The notes beneath the pieces were generated by a model, which did not search any database, was not told where the DNA came from, and worked only from the letters and a program-made list of their open reading frames with translations. A DNA stretch of 5,663 nt from Planctomycetota bacterium (GTDB taxonomy: Bacteria > Planctomycetota > Phycisphaerae > Phycisphaerales > UBA1924). Position numbers and translations under genes: made by a program. Shown here one piece after another: positions 5,468-5,663 of the stretch. The stretch is from contig JAFLCM010000180.1 in NCBI GenBank assembly GCA_017303565.1, positions 1-5,663 of the forward strand, written 5' to 3'. Numbering within the stretch: position 1 is the stretch's first letter; each line of letters opens with the position of its first letter.

Positions 5468-5482
5468 GCGTTCGCGGAGCAC
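5438..5482. other. Junction between truncated fliK and an unrelated oxidoreductase gene
   Basis: On the minus strand a FliK linker is recognisable up to about 5467. On the plus strand a conserved oxidoreductase sequence is clear from about 5480 and plausible from about 5462. Both lose their N-terminal halves here, head to head. The junction holds a near tandem repeat (TTCGGCGC at 5451-5458, TTCGGGCGC at 5459-5467), the kind of short GC-rich similarity that can mislead an assembler or support illegitimate recombination. The exact point cannot be fixed by eye. Confidence 0.6.
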
Positions 5483-5663
5483 TACCTGGTGCCGATGATG
5501 GCGGCGATCTGGTCGGCCGAGCCGCAGCGGCTGCTCGGCATGCCGACGCGCTTCTTCGTCCGGTTCTTCAACAACCACGGCATGCTGAGCGTGAACGACC
5601 GGCCGCAGTGGTACACGGTGGAAGGGGGCTCGCGCAGCTACCTCGGGCCGCTGACTCGTTCGT
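5462..5663 (+). CDS. Internal fragment of a COG2907-type NAD/FAD-binding oxidoreductase (both ends missing)
   Basis: The plus strand is open to the right edge and encodes 67 residues: GRAFAEHYLVPMMAAIWSAE, then PTRFFVRFFNNHGMLSVNDR, PQWYTVEGGSRSYLGPLTRS. From memory this matches the central region of COG2907 predicted NAD/FAD-binding proteins (flavin amine-oxidase superfamily), with the signature YLVPM-x-AAIWS, FF-x-NHGMLSVNDRPQW and GGSRSY. Those proteins run to about 420-450 residues, and this would be roughly residues 160-230. They are often encoded beside DUF1365 and cyclopropane-fatty-acid synthase-like genes and are thought to act in lipid modification. There is no start codon or N-terminal Rossmann GxGxxG motif before it; the preceding sequence is fliK. 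If the junction is real this is a pseudogene or a gene broken by rearrangement. Confidence 0.8.

Noticed and set aside
5468..5578. N-terminal 37 codons of the open fliK frame up to the ATG at 5578
   Set aside because: This stretch is the complement of a conserved oxidoreductase region on the plus strand. Its Arg/His-rich composition does not resemble FliK.

Overview
The window is a GC-rich stretch dominated by one flagellar operon, read entirely on the minus strand (right to left). Order of transcription: 3' part of fliK (hook-length control), flgD (hook cap), a TIGR02530/PF12611-like 'flagellar operon protein', flgE (hook), an unrecognised 84-residue single-span membrane protein, fliL (stator/basal-body protein), fliN (C-ring switch protein), and the first 18 codons of a further exported or membrane protein cut off by the left edge. 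All genes run the same way, with gaps of 22 to 173 bases. No convincing promoter or intrinsic terminator was found, so a single polycistronic transcript starting beyond the right edge is the simplest reading.

The block fliK-flgD-TIGR02530-flgE-x-fliL-fliN resembles the flagellar clusters of Firmicutes, spirochaetes and planctomycetes (fliK-flgD-orf-flgE-flbD-motA-motB-fliL-fliM-fliN/Y) rather than the enterobacterial layout. High GC, a large hook protein, a short FlgD, and extended Ala-rich or Pro/Ala-rich linkers fit a Planctomycetota-type organism (for example Phycisphaerae). That assignment is an impression from gene order and protein style, not a database result. flbD, motA/motB and fliM are missing from the places they usually occupy; fliL is followed directly by fliN.

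The genes work together on hook and basal-body construction. FlgD caps the growing hook, FlgE is the hook subunit, FliK measures hook length and switches export specificity, and the TIGR02530 protein probably belongs to the same stage. FliL sits beside the stator in the inner membrane, and FliN forms part of the C-ring.

The right end does not belong to this story. From about 5460 to 5663 the plus strand encodes the middle of a COG2907-type NAD/FAD-binding (amine-oxidase-like) protein. It is joined head to head to the 5'-truncated fliK, and both genes lose their N-terminal halves at the same point. This is either an assembly chimera or a real rearrangement breakpoint, and it is the most anomalous thing in the window.

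Otherwise the main unexplained signals are the 84-residue membrane protein in the flgE-fliL gap and a recurring pattern of GC-rich stem-loops just upstream of ribosome binding sites (flgD, the 84-aa gene, fliN and the left-edge gene). I see no evidence for a wholly new system: no CRISPR array, mobile element, tRNA or rRNA.
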